A stretch of 64,000 nt of DNA from Sphingomonas psychrolutea. Its GTDB lineage: Bacteria > Pseudomonadota > Alphaproteobacteria > Sphingomonadales > Sphingomonadaceae. The first letter of the stretch is position 1; each line of letters starts with the position of its first letter. The stretch lies in NCBI RefSeq assembly GCF_014636175.1, contig NZ_BMDW01000004.1, positions 62,001-126,000 of the forward strand. The letters run 5' to 3'. Below are positions 51,786 to 60,201 of this stretch, in pieces. Under the pieces are notes generated by a model. It was not told the DNA's origin. It was given only the letters and a program-made list of their open reading frames with translations, and did not search any database. Both the position numbers and the translations under genes were made by a program.

Positions 51786-52565
51786 TCAGCTTTCGACCAG
51801 ATCGGTCGATTCGTCCTTCACGCGCTTGCGCTCGGTGAACCAGATCGCAATCAGCGCGAGCTCGTAAAGCGCGACCAGCGGGATCGCGAGCATGATCATC
51901 GAACCCGCATCCGGCGGTGCCAAAACCAGCGCAACCGCGAAACACCCGACGATCGCGTAGCGCCGCCCCGCCACAAGCTGCTTGCGGGTTACCAGCCCGG
52001 CGCGCTCAACCAGCATCAGCAGGATCGGCAACAGGAAGGCGATGCCGAACGCGAACAAGAATTGCATCACGAAATCGAGATAGCTTGCGACCGAGGTCAG
52101 TGCCTCCTGCTGGACCCCGCCAAGGCTCCCCTGAAAGCTCAGAAAGAATTTCAGCGCCGAAGGAATCGCCACGAAATACGCCATCATCGCACCGATCGTG
52201 AACAACACCGGCGTCGCGAACAGGAACGGCAGCAGCGCGCGCTTTTCCTTGCGGTACAGCCCGGGCGATACAAAGCCCCAGAGCTGGTTGGCGATGATCG
52301 GAAACGAGATCATCAGCGCGGCAAACAAAGCGACCTTCAACTGCACGAAGAATCCGTCGAACACACCGATCGTCACAATCCGTTTCTGCCCCGCCTCGAG
52401 CAGCGGGTGGACCAGTACCGTAAAAATTTCGCGCGAATAAAAATACGTGCCGATCAGCGTAATGAACACCGAAACGATGCAGAAAAACAGTCGCTTGCGA
52501 AGTTCGACCAAATGATCGAGCAACGGTGCGCGGCTTGCTTCAAGGTCGTCAACGGGTGCGTTCAC
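51786..52565 (-). CDS. tatC: Twin-arginine translocase subunit TatC
   Basis: Six-helix receptor of the Tat export pathway for folded proteins. It has 259 residues, with the N-terminal LLDHLVELRKRLFFC, the periplasmic FVSPGLYRKEKRALLPF and SFPIIANQLWGF. It overlaps tatB by four bases. A possible client in the window is the DUF1501 protein, whose signal has RRSFIG. Confidence 0.96.
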   Translation of the reverse strand: MNAPVDDLEASRAPLLDHLVELRKRLFFCIVSVFITLIGTYFYSREIFTVLVHPLLEAGQKRIVTIGVFDGFFVQLKVALFAALMISFPIIANQLWGFVSPGLYRKEKRALLPFLFATPVLFTIGAMMAYFVAIPSALKFFLSFQGSLGGVQQEALTSVASYLDFVMQFLFAFGIAFLLPILLMLVERAGLVTRKQLVAGRRYAIVGCFAVALVLAPPDAGSMIMLAIPLVALYELALIAIWFTERKRVKDESTDLVES

Positions 52566-52972
52566 AGGAGCGTGCCAGCGGTAGGCTTGGGCTGATCAAC
52601 CGCCACTGCGTCAGCGGACCTCTCGGGCGCGGCGACCATCGGCTGCTCGACCAGCACCGCTGGCGCATCTCCAGCATCCTCAGCCGCATGCGCCTCCGCT
52701 GGCGGTCCGGCCATCGGCAGCATCTGCACCGGTTCGGACGGATGTTCGCGCATGATGCGGTCGTTTTCCGCCGCCCATTTCTTTTCCATTTCCTGCAACT
52801 CGGATTCGCGCAGCATTGTGTCGAAGCCCGATCGGAACTGGTTGGCGACACCGCGCACCTTGCCGATCCAATGCCCGGCAACGCGCATCGCTTTCGGCAA
52901 ATCCTTGGGTGGGATGACAAGCAAGGCCACGACCCCGAGCAGGATCACCTCGGAGGATGCGACGTCGAACAT
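52562..52972 (-). CDS. tatB: Twin-arginine translocase subunit TatB
   Basis: A 136-residue single-span protein: MFDVASSEVILLGVVALLVI, the PKDLPKAMR hinge and an amphipathic helix (GHWIGKVRGVANQFRSGFDT), then a long proline/alanine/acidic tail. The order tatA-tatB-tatC and MFD opening are standard. Its stop overlaps the tatC start. Confidence 0.95.
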   Translation of the reverse strand: MFDVASSEVILLGVVALLVIPPKDLPKAMRVAGHWIGKVRGVANQFRSGFDTMLRESELQEMEKKWAAENDRIMREHPSEPVQMLPMAGPPAEAHAAEDAGDAPAVLVEQPMVAAPERSADAVAVDQPKPTAGTLL

Positions 52973-52991
52973 GGCGGTGCCTTGGCCGCTA

Positions 52992-53240
52992 TCAGATTTC
53001 GTGGTCGCGGATGCGGTTGCCGTCGCGGTCGAACACCGGCTCGGCCGCTGCCTTGGCGTCGATCCGGCTCGGTTCGCGCGCCACACCCTTGGCCGCCTCG
53101 TCGTCCTCGGCCATGCCCTTCTTGAAGGATTTGATGCCCTTGGCAACATCGCCCATCATGTTCGAAAAGCGACCGCCACCCAGGACGAGGATCGCGATCC
53201 CGCCGAAGATCAGCCAGTGAACAAGACTAAAACCACCCAT
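52992..53240 (-). CDS. tatA: Twin-arginine translocase subunit TatA
   Basis: An 82-residue pore-forming subunit with one helix (HWLIFGGIAILVLGGGRF), the amphipathic helix starting FSNMMGDVAKGIKSFKKGM and an acidic tail. The FKKGM signature marks TatA. First gene of tatABC, 19 bp before tatB. Confidence 0.96.
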   Translation of the reverse strand: MGGFSLVHWLIFGGIAILVLGGGRFSNMMGDVAKGIKSFKKGMAEDDEAAKGVAREPSRIDAKAAAEPVFDRDGNRIRDHEI

Positions 53241-53266
53241 GATTGATCTCCTGATGTCGTTGGTAT

Positions 53267-53878
53267 CTAGTGCGTCTCGTCGAAAGTTTCCACCTCCGCA
53301 TCGCCGTCATCCGCCGCATCTGCGTCCCAATCGGTCCGCGCGAAGGCGAGATCGACCGGATCGAGCAGTCCCGCTGCCCGCAAATCATCGATCCCGGGCA
53401 GATCGCGCCTGCTTGCCAACCCGAAATGCGCGAGGAACGCGGGCGTCGTCGCGTACAGCAACGGTCGCCCCGGCACCTCGCGCCGTCCGGCGGGGCGAAT
53501 CCACCCAGCTTCCATCAATACGTCCAAGGTGCCCTTAGAGATGCCGACGCCGCGAATTGCTTCAATCTCCGCCCGAGTCGCGGGTTCGTGATAGGCGATG
53601 ATCGCGAGCGTCTCGATCCCGGCACGGCTCAGCTTGCGCGCCTCTTCATGCTCGCGTCGCAACAGATGCGCCATGTCGGCGGCGGTCTGGAAATGCCAGC
53701 GCTCGCCGCGTTTGACCAATTCGATCCCGCGTCCGGCGTAATCGGCCTGCAACGCCGCCAGCGCCGCGCGGACTTCCGCCCCGTTCAAATGGGTGCGGAT
53801 CGCCTCGAGGGTCATCGGTTCGGTCGCCGCGAACAGCACCGCTTCGACCGCGCGGGTTATATCGTCGGGCGCGTTCAT
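53267..53878 (-). CDS. scpB: Segregation and condensation protein B
   Basis: Winged-helix partner of ScpA in the SMC condensin complex. It has 203 residues, with AVEAVLFAATEPMTLEAIRT, the conserved LSRAGIETLAIIAYHEPATR and IEAIRGVGISKGTLDVLMEA, and an acidic C-terminus. It overlaps scpA by four bases and lies just before tatA, a frequent arrangement in alphaproteobacteria. Confidence 0.95.
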   Translation of the reverse strand: MNAPDDITRAVEAVLFAATEPMTLEAIRTHLNGAEVRAALAALQADYAGRGIELVKRGERWHFQTAADMAHLLRREHEEARKLSRAGIETLAIIAYHEPATRAEIEAIRGVGISKGTLDVLMEAGWIRPAGRREVPGRPLLYATTPAFLAHFGLASRRDLPGIDDLRAAGLLDPVDLAFARTDWDADAADDGDAEVETFDETH

Positions 53879-54606
53879 GACGGGGCGCGCAGATAGAGCG
53901 GCGCGAAGGGCGATTTCTGCCGCAATTCAACCTTGCCTTGTCGTGCAAGTTCCAACGCCGCGACGAAACTCGACGCAAGCGCCGATTTGCGGAACGGACC
54001 CGTCGCCGATTCAGGCAGGAAATGCTCGATCACGTCCCAGTCGACCGCCGTGCCGAGCAGCCGCGCCACGCGCTCCAGCGCCGCCTCCAGCGTCATCACC
54101 GCGCGGTGCGCGACGACGTGCATCACCGGCCGCGTGCGCGCCGTGATGACGCCGTACGCCGCGATCAGATCGTAAATTTCAGCTTGCCACACCGCCTTGC
54201 GCTGCGTGCGGAGACCCTCCGGGCTCCCACGTTGGAACACGTCGCGGCCCACCCGGTCGCGCGCGATCAGCCGCGCGCCCGCCTCGCGCATCGCGTTCAG
54301 CCGTTCGAGCCGCAGTTGCAGCCGCAGCGCCAGTTCCTCGGGGCTCGGCTCGATCTCGGGGTCGCGTGGCAGCAGCAACCCGGATTTGAGGTACGCCAGC
54401 CACGCCGCCATCACCAGATAATCCGCCGCCACTTCCAGCTTGATCGCCCGCGCTTGCTCGACGAACTGCAAATATTGATCGACCAGCGCGAGGATCGAAA
54501 TCGCCTTGAGATCGACCTTCTGGCTTCGCGCAAGCGTCAGCAACAGGTCGAGCGGGCCTTCCCAGCCGTCAAGATCGATCGTGAGGGTTTCGGGGTTTTC
54601 GGTCAC
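53875..54606 (-). CDS. scpA: Segregation and condensation protein A
   Basis: Kleisin subunit that bridges SMC heads for chromosome organisation. It has 243 residues, with the N-terminal WEGPLDLLLTLARSQKVDLK and DYLVMAAWLAYLKSGLLLP, a variable linker and the C-terminal winged helix ending SALASSFVAALELARQGKVE. It directly precedes scpB with an ATGA overlap. Confidence 0.95.
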   Translation of the reverse strand: MTENPETLTIDLDGWEGPLDLLLTLARSQKVDLKAISILALVDQYLQFVEQARAIKLEVAADYLVMAAWLAYLKSGLLLPRDPEIEPSPEELALRLQLRLERLNAMREAGARLIARDRVGRDVFQRGSPEGLRTQRKAVWQAEIYDLIAAYGVITARTRPVMHVVAHRAVMTLEAALERVARLLGTAVDWDVIEHFLPESATGPFRKSALASSFVAALELARQGKVELRQKSPFAPLYLRAPS

Positions 54607-54628
54607 CGTGCGACCCTACACCCAACCG

Positions 54629-54709
54629 TCACCCCAGCCAAAGCTGGGGTCTCGTGGGGGAGAGCGCGACGCCTTGCGACCATGAGACCCCAGCTTTCGC
54701 TGGGGTGAC
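54629..54709. repeat. Inverted pair of CCCCAGC/GCTGGGG palindromes
   Basis: Palindromic units at about 54630-54653 and 54685-54708 are inverted copies with few mismatches, able to form one hairpin. Located between nagZ and scpA. Same design as the other intergenic elements but a different sequence family. Confidence 0.8.
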
Positions 54710-54727
54710 GACGGTGGCAGACACCGC

Positions 54728-55738
54728 TCACACCAGCCCCAGCAACTGATCCCGCGTGGCGATCAGCGCCGCCATGTCGCCCCCGGCATGCACCCCCGCA
54801 ACCGTCGCCATCGCCCGCTCCAGCCGCGCGCGTGACAACGCCGAGATTTCGCCCAGCCGATCGGCAATGTCGGTCATTTCGTCCATCCGCCCCCAGCAAT
54901 CGAGCACCAGATCGCACCCCGCTGCAATTGCGCTCGCTGCCTTGTCGCCAGCACTGCCCGACAGCGCCTTCATGTCGATGTCGTCGGTCATCAGCAGCCC
55001 GTCAAAGCCAATGCGCTGACGGATGATCCGCTCGATCACCACAGGCGACAGCGTCGCCGGTCGTTCGTTGTCCCACGCCTCGAACACGATGTGCGAGGTC
55101 ATCCCCATCGGCGCATCCTTCAGGCTGGCGAAGGGTCGCAGATCGATTTCGAGTTCTTCGTCAGACGCCGTCACCGTCGGCAAATGATAATGCGTGTCGA
55201 CCTTCGCACGGCCATGCCCCGGCATGTGCTTGACCACGCCGACCACGCCGCCACGCCGCAGTCCGTCGAGCATCGCCCGCCCCATTGCCGCCACGCGCAG
55301 CGGCTCTGACCCGAGCGCCCGCGTCGAAATCGCCTCGGTCGTGTCGGGCTGCGCCACGTCGAGCAGCGGCAGGCAATCGACGTTGATCCCGACCTCGCTC
55401 AGCATCAGCGCGATCGCTTCGGCATTGGCGCGCGCCGCCGCGATCGCCGACATTGGTGCCACCTCGTACAGCGCATCGAAGGCCGGCCCCGCCGGGAAAG
55501 CGGGCCATTCCGGCGGCCCCATCCGCGCGACGCGCCCGCCCTCCTGATCGATCAGGATCGGCACATCGTCGCGCCCCGACACCGCGCGCAGGCTGTCAGT
55601 CAGCGCGCGGACTTGCGCACGCGTCGCGATATTGCGTTTGAACAGGATGTAGCCAGCCGGCTCGGCCTCCGCGAAGAAGGTGCGTTCATCGGGGGTGAGG
55701 GTCGGGCCGGACAGGCCGAAGATGACGGGCTTCATCAT
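54728..55738 (-). CDS. nagZ: Beta-N-acetylhexosaminidase (GH3)
   Basis: Cytoplasmic GH3 enzyme that removes N-acetylglucosamine from peptidoglycan recycling products. It has 336 residues, with LIDQEGGRVARM, the His-Asp motif KHMPGHGRAKVDTHYHLP that supplies the acid/base, and the nucleophile Asp in LLMTDDIDMKAL. No signal peptide. Either of two adjacent ATGs can start it. It follows the SPOR protein gene. Confidence 0.95.
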   Translation of the reverse strand: MMKPVIFGLSGPTLTPDERTFFAEAEPAGYILFKRNIATRAQVRALTDSLRAVSGRDDVPILIDQEGGRVARMGPPEWPAFPAGPAFDALYEVAPMSAIAAARANAEAIALMLSEVGINVDCLPLLDVAQPDTTEAISTRALGSEPLRVAAMGRAMLDGLRRGGVVGVVKHMPGHGRAKVDTHYHLPTVTASDEELEIDLRPFASLKDAPMGMTSHIVFEAWDNERPATLSPVVIERIIRQRIGFDGLLMTDDIDMKALSGSAGDKAASAIAAGCDLVLDCWGRMDEMTDIADRLGEISALSRARLERAMATVAGVHAGGDMAALIATRDQLLGLV

Positions 55739-55802
55739 CGCGGCTTACAATGCGCCACGCGCCGCTGTCATCCCCAACGCATCATCTTGTCATCCCCTCG
55801 CT

Positions 55803-55877
55803 GTTGTAATCCCCGCGAAAGCGGGGACCCATCACCTGTCGCAGGAGTTGGGTCCCCGCTTTCGCGGGGATTACAAC
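55803..55877. repeat. Perfect 28-bp inverted repeat
   Basis: Arms at 55803-55830 and 55850-55877 are exact inverted copies with a 19-base centre, and each contains a CCCCGC/GCGGGG palindrome. It fills most of the 157-bp gap between nagZ and the SPOR gene. The perfect match suggests a recent origin or ongoing correction. Confidence 0.9.
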
Positions 55878-55895
55878 GAACCGAAAATGTAGAGC

Positions 55896-56573
55896 TTACG
55901 ACCGCGGAACGAAGCACGCCTGTCCGGCCGCCGTCAGCTTCGCGCACAGGCTCGTCGCAGCACCCGCACCACCGGCATTGACGCGCAGCCGGTACACCGT
56001 CTGGCCGTTCACCTGCGCCGCCTGCACCGATTTCCCCATCGGCGCGAGATAGGCATATTTCTTCGAAACCGTTGCCCAGCTCGCATCGGCCTCGCGCTCG
56101 CTGCCGAACGATCCCAATTGCACCAACGCGCCGCCCGATACCGCCGCCGGAGACGATGGAATCGACGTAACCACCTTGCTGGCGCCCGCATCGACCGTCG
56201 GCGGCGCGACCGTCTTGCCGACAATCGGTGCTTCCGGTGCCGCCTTCAGGTCGATCGCCGCATTGCTCATTCCCGCACCGTCGCTGGTCGCAATCGCGGT
56301 ATCGCCCTCGCCTTCAACCTTCAGGCCACCGGGGTCATCGGGCTTCACCTTGTAATCGCCGTCCTGCGCCGCGATCAGCGCGCCATTGCCGTCCACGCCC
56401 TGATGCTTCTTGTAATATTGGTAGCCGAAGATCGCCGCCGCGACGATCGCCAGGGCAAGCACGACGAGCAGCACGATCCGCAGGACGGACGGGCCGTCGT
56501 CGTAATCATCCTCGACCGTTTCGAGCCAGGGAAGGCGATCTTCATCGCGCATTTCATATTCGCCCGTCGCCAT
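55896..56573 (-). CDS. SPOR domain membrane protein
   Basis: A 225-residue protein: an acidic cytoplasmic N-terminus, one helix (about 36-57, VLRIVLLVVLALAIVAAAIF), a proline/alanine-rich periplasmic linker, and a C-terminal SPOR domain (VQLGSFGSEREADASWATV, then VYRLRVNAGG and CFVP). SPOR domains bind denuded glycan strands at division sites. Its ATG overlaps the argS stop (TGATG); nagZ lies downstream, so peptidoglycan work links the set. Confidence 0.9.
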   Translation of the reverse strand: MATGEYEMRDEDRLPWLETVEDDYDDGPSVLRIVLLVVLALAIVAAAIFGYQYYKKHQGVDGNGALIAAQDGDYKVKPDDPGGLKVEGEGDTAIATSDGAGMSNAAIDLKAAPEAPIVGKTVAPPTVDAGASKVVTSIPSSPAAVSGGALVQLGSFGSEREADASWATVSKKYAYLAPMGKSVQAAQVNGQTVYRLRVNAGGAGAATSLCAKLTAAGQACFVPRS

Positions 56574-58297
56574 CAGTTCATCTCCTGGACCGCCTGGACG
56601 CCCATAATCCCCAAACCATTGCGGATAATCTGCGCGAGCGCATCCGCCAAGAACAGCCGCGCGCACGTAATCGCCGGGCTGTCCGGTAGCAGAAAACGCC
56701 GATCGGGTCGATCATTCCCAACGTTCCACAGCGCGTGGAGCGACGCTGCCAAGTCATAGAGATAAAACGCAATCCGGTGCGGCTCGCGCGCCGCCGCCGC
56801 GGTATCGACGATGCGCGGGAATTGTGCGGCGAGCTTTACCAGCGCCAGGTCCTCCGTATCAAGCTGGGACAGATCGACCGCGTCGCACACGATTCCCGCC
56901 TCCGCCGCACGCCGGTGCAGCGACGCGACGCGGGCGTGCGCGTAATTGACGTAAAACACCGGATTGTCCTTCGACGCCTCGACCACCTTGGCGAAGTCGA
57001 AATCCATTTGCGCATCGGATTTGCGCGTCAGCATCGTGAAGCGCACGACATCCTTGCCGACTTCGCGCACGACATCGGCGAGCGTCACGAAATTGCCCGC
57101 GCGCTTGGACATCTTGATCGGCTCGCCGTTGCGCATCAGCCGCACCATCTGCACGAGCTTGACGTCGAAGCGCGTCTTGCCCCCGGTCAGCGCCGCCACC
57201 GCCGCGACGATCCGCTTGACCGTGCCGGCATGATCCGCACCCCAAATGTCAATCAGCGCATCGGCAGTCTGCGCCTTCTGATAGTGGTAAGCGAGATCGG
57301 CCCCGAAATAGGTCCATTGCCCGTTCGATTTCTTGATCGGCCGGTCCTGATCATCGCCGAACTGGGTCGAGCGGAACAGCGGCAGCACCACCGGTTCCCA
57401 ATCCTCGAGCTCCTGCCCCTTTGGCGCCTCAAGCAGGCCGTCGTAGATCAACCCCCGCGCGCGCAAATCATGCTCGGCCGCCTCGGGCTTGCCCGCCGCC
57501 CGCAATTCCGCCTCGGACGAGAACAGGTCGTGATGAATGCCGAGCAGCGCGAGATCGTCCTTGATCAGCACCAGCATCGCCGCGACAGCCCGGGTCCGGA
57601 ACAGCACGAGCCAGTCGCTTTCAGGCGCGTCGGCGTATTTGTCGCCGAACTCGGCGGCGAGCGCCTGCCCGACCGGGACGAGATAATCGCCGGGATAGAG
57701 TCCCTCGGGAATTTCCACCGTCGCGCCAAGCGCCTCGCGGTACCGCAAATGCACCGAGCGCGCGAGCACGTCCACTTGCCCGCCAGCATCGTTGACATAA
57801 TATTCGCGGATCACTTTGTGGCCGGAAAATTCGAGCAGCGCCGCCAGCGCATCGCCCACGACGGCACCACGGCAATGCCCCATGTGCATCGGCCCCGTTG
57901 GATTGGCCGAGACATATTCGATATTCACGGTCGTCCCCGCGCCCCGCGTCGAGCGGCCATAATCGTCGCCTTCGTCGCGGATCGCCGACAGTTCGGCGCG
58001 CCATGTATCGTCGGTCAGGAACAAATTGATGAACCCCGGCCCCGCGACCGAAACGCTCGCCACCTCGTCGAGCCCCTCCAAGGCGGCGGCGATCTTCTCC
58101 GCCAGCGCGCGCGGATTGAGCCCTGCGGGCTTGGCCAGCACCATCGCGGCATTGGTCGCCAGATCGCCGTGCGTCACGTCGCGCGGCGGCTCGACCGTAA
58201 TGTTCGCGCGGTTGAGATCGGCAGGCAATTCGCCAGCAGCGACAAGCGCATCGAGCGCCGCATTCAGATGCGCGGCGAAACGGGTGTAAAGGGTCAT
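56573..58297 (-). CDS. argS: Arginyl-tRNA synthetase
   Basis: Class I aminoacyl-tRNA synthetase charging tRNA-Arg. It has 574 residues: an Add-1 N-terminal domain, the HIGH-type motif NPTGPMHMGHCRGAVVGD, the KMSK-type motif PIKMSKRAGN and the DALR anticodon-binding C-terminal domain (ALWNVGND). Normal length. Confidence 0.97.
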   Translation of the reverse strand: MTLYTRFAAHLNAALDALVAAGELPADLNRANITVEPPRDVTHGDLATNAAMVLAKPAGLNPRALAEKIAAALEGLDEVASVSVAGPGFINLFLTDDTWRAELSAIRDEGDDYGRSTRGAGTTVNIEYVSANPTGPMHMGHCRGAVVGDALAALLEFSGHKVIREYYVNDAGGQVDVLARSVHLRYREALGATVEIPEGLYPGDYLVPVGQALAAEFGDKYADAPESDWLVLFRTRAVAAMLVLIKDDLALLGIHHDLFSSEAELRAAGKPEAAEHDLRARGLIYDGLLEAPKGQELEDWEPVVLPLFRSTQFGDDQDRPIKKSNGQWTYFGADLAYHYQKAQTADALIDIWGADHAGTVKRIVAAVAALTGGKTRFDVKLVQMVRLMRNGEPIKMSKRAGNFVTLADVVREVGKDVVRFTMLTRKSDAQMDFDFAKVVEASKDNPVFYVNYAHARVASLHRRAAEAGIVCDAVDLSQLDTEDLALVKLAAQFPRIVDTAAAAREPHRIAFYLYDLAASLHALWNVGNDRPDRRFLLPDSPAITCARLFLADALAQIIRNGLGIMGVQAVQEMN

Positions 58298-58397
58298 GGG
58301 TTGTCCGGTCGTGTAAAGCGAGCGCGGGCCTTAGCGGACGATGGCCGAACACTCAAATCGCGGCAGTTGCAATGAACGGCACAGTCCTTCATAATCA

Positions 58398-59273
58398 ATG
58401 ACAATATTGCACGAGGTCTTCGATCGGAGAGGTCTAGTGACGGGAATCGCCTTCTCGACAGCAATCATCAGCCTGCTGGCTGCCCCCAATATTGCACAAC
58501 ACGATGTGCTGAACCCAGCCGGCCAGTGGCGGGTTACGACGATCGACTCGCGCTGCGTTATGGCGCGTCAGTTTGGATCGGGCGATGCCCGCACGACGGT
58601 GGCGATCTCCCCTGATGTCGCCACCGGTGAGGCCGCTGTTGCGCTTTCCCAAGTCGCGGTGGGCCAGAGAAACGCGCGCGTGACGCGTGTTCTTCTCCCA
58701 GCGGCGAAGCTCGCTGCCATGACATCAGATTCTCCGATCACCTTGGAGTCCAAGGATGGACAGCTTGTAACATTAGCGTCGGATGGCCTTGCCGACGCGG
58801 TGAAGGCAGCCGACACATGCCGTGCCAGCCTGCGACAGACGTGGGGAATCGACGACGCTTCGGTGGCGCAGGTCGCGATCGCGGCAACCGGGAAACTGGG
58901 GCTCGAATATTGGGAGCGTCCGGCAGACCCCGGTTATGACGGCACGCTAAACGTCATGACCTTGTTGCTGGCGGTCGACTCGGAAGGGCGTATCGCCGAT
59001 TGCCGCGTGGTCGGCAGTTCGGGGTCGAGCAAGATCGATCGTGCGACCTGTACGGCAGTTGCAAGCCGTGCTGCGTTTCAGCCAGCCAAAAATAGCAGCG
59101 GTGATGCCGTCAAATCTTGGTCCGTGCAGCGTGTCCGCCTGCAAAATCTCAGAATCAATTTTCTAGATCGGTTTGATGCGCCGCCCTCGGTGGGCCCGAT
59201 TTCGAGCGTAGGATGGGTCAATACGTCGTCAGCAGGCTTGCCTGCTTTGCCCCCCGGCCCGTCGCCGCGATAG
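58398..59273 (+). CDS. Exported TonB C-terminal-like protein
   Basis: A 291-residue protein with a hydrophobic stretch near residues 15-30 that may be a late signal peptide. The C-terminal third (NVMTLLLAVDSEGRIADCRV, then KIDRATCTAVASRAAFQPAK) resembles the TonB C-terminal fold, with two cysteines in the position of a disulfide. It is similar in kind to the protein at 2022-3221. No ExbB/ExbD or receptor genes are near. Function unknown. Codon use is somewhat less GC-rich than neighbours. Confidence 0.7.
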   Translation: MTILHEVFDRRGLVTGIAFSTAIISLLAAPNIAQHDVLNPAGQWRVTTIDSRCVMARQFGSGDARTTVAISPDVATGEAAVALSQVAVGQRNARVTRVLLPAAKLAAMTSDSPITLESKDGQLVTLASDGLADAVKAADTCRASLRQTWGIDDASVAQVAIAATGKLGLEYWERPADPGYDGTLNVMTLLLAVDSEGRIADCRVVGSSGSSKIDRATCTAVASRAAFQPAKNSSGDAVKSWSVQRVRLQNLRINFLDRFDAPPSVGPISSVGWVNTSSAGLPALPPGPSPR

Positions 59274-59388
59274 TTACAAGGAAGCGCTTCGCGGATAGCG
59301 TTCCGTTTAGCGAATCGTGTCGACTTCGAAGGGTAAAGCGCGCGCAGGCCGCGGCGAATGTGTGCGTGGCGCCCACGCAAACGAGGGG

Positions 59389-60075
59389 TCAGATGCGGCT
59401 TGAATGATCGCCCAACGCATGCCGGGCAATCACGCGGGCATGAATTGCGGCGCAATCGATCACGGGGAAAGCGCTGGTCGCCGCGTCGAAGGCAAGCGCC
59501 AGGTCGGTCCCGCCGAGCAGGATCGCGCTGGCCCCTTTGTCGATCATCGCTAGCGCGGCGCGCTCGAACACGCTGTGCTGCTCGGCGGTGATTGCGCCGG
59601 CCGTCGCCATCGCGGCATAGGCCGAATGGACTTCGCCGAGCTCCGCTTCGGGTGGCGCGACCACCTCAGCGTTCGTTATCCCGCCATAGAAACGCGACTT
59701 CATCACCGTCCGCGTGCCGAGGATTCCGATCCGCGCAAACCCCAGCGCAGACACTGTCGTCGCAACTGCACCGATCATGTCGACCACCGGGAGCGAGGAT
59801 CGCGCGGCAAAGTCGTGGCGGCAAAAATGCCCGGCAATCGACGTAACCGCAACACACCCCGCCCCCGCGCGCGTCAATCGGTCGGTCAATCCAGCGAAAA
59901 TCTCGGCCTGCGCCACTCGGCGATCTGCGGCGAGATTAGTGAGTAAGGTCGGCGTGTCGGCATGCGCCGTCGTCATATCGAGCAGCGCTCCCGCCTCCGC
60001 AAACAGCGCAATCAGGCATCGCGTGTAATAATCCTGCGCCGCAGGCCCAATGCCGCCGATCAATCCAATGTGCAC
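59389..60075 (-). CDS. Aspartate/glutamate racemase family protein lacking catalytic cysteines
   Basis: A 228-residue member of the Asp/Glu/hydantoin racemase family (MHIGLIGGIGPAAQDYYTR, IGILGTRTVMKSRFYGG). The first catalytic cysteine position reads VAVTSIAGH, with Thr in place of Cys. The second reads ILLGGTDLAL, with Gly where family members have GCTE. Both active-site thiols are therefore missing, so cofactor-independent racemisation is unlikely. It may have another activity or be regulatory. Confidence 0.82.
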   Translation of the reverse strand: MHIGLIGGIGPAAQDYYTRCLIALFAEAGALLDMTTAHADTPTLLTNLAADRRVAQAEIFAGLTDRLTRAGAGCVAVTSIAGHFCRHDFAARSSLPVVDMIGAVATTVSALGFARIGILGTRTVMKSRFYGGITNAEVVAPPEAELGEVHSAYAAMATAGAITAEQHSVFERAALAMIDKGASAILLGGTDLALAFDAATSAFPVIDCAAIHARVIARHALGDHSSRI

Positions 60076-60201
60076 ACGCCATCCCTCGCCGTCCGATCCG
60101 AACCATAGTGCGGAACGCCGCCTCGCACAGCCGCGCTCCGGGCTTGACAGATCGCGGTGGCTCCGCGCGATTGCCGACGACCGCTTGCCTGGAGATCACC
60201 G

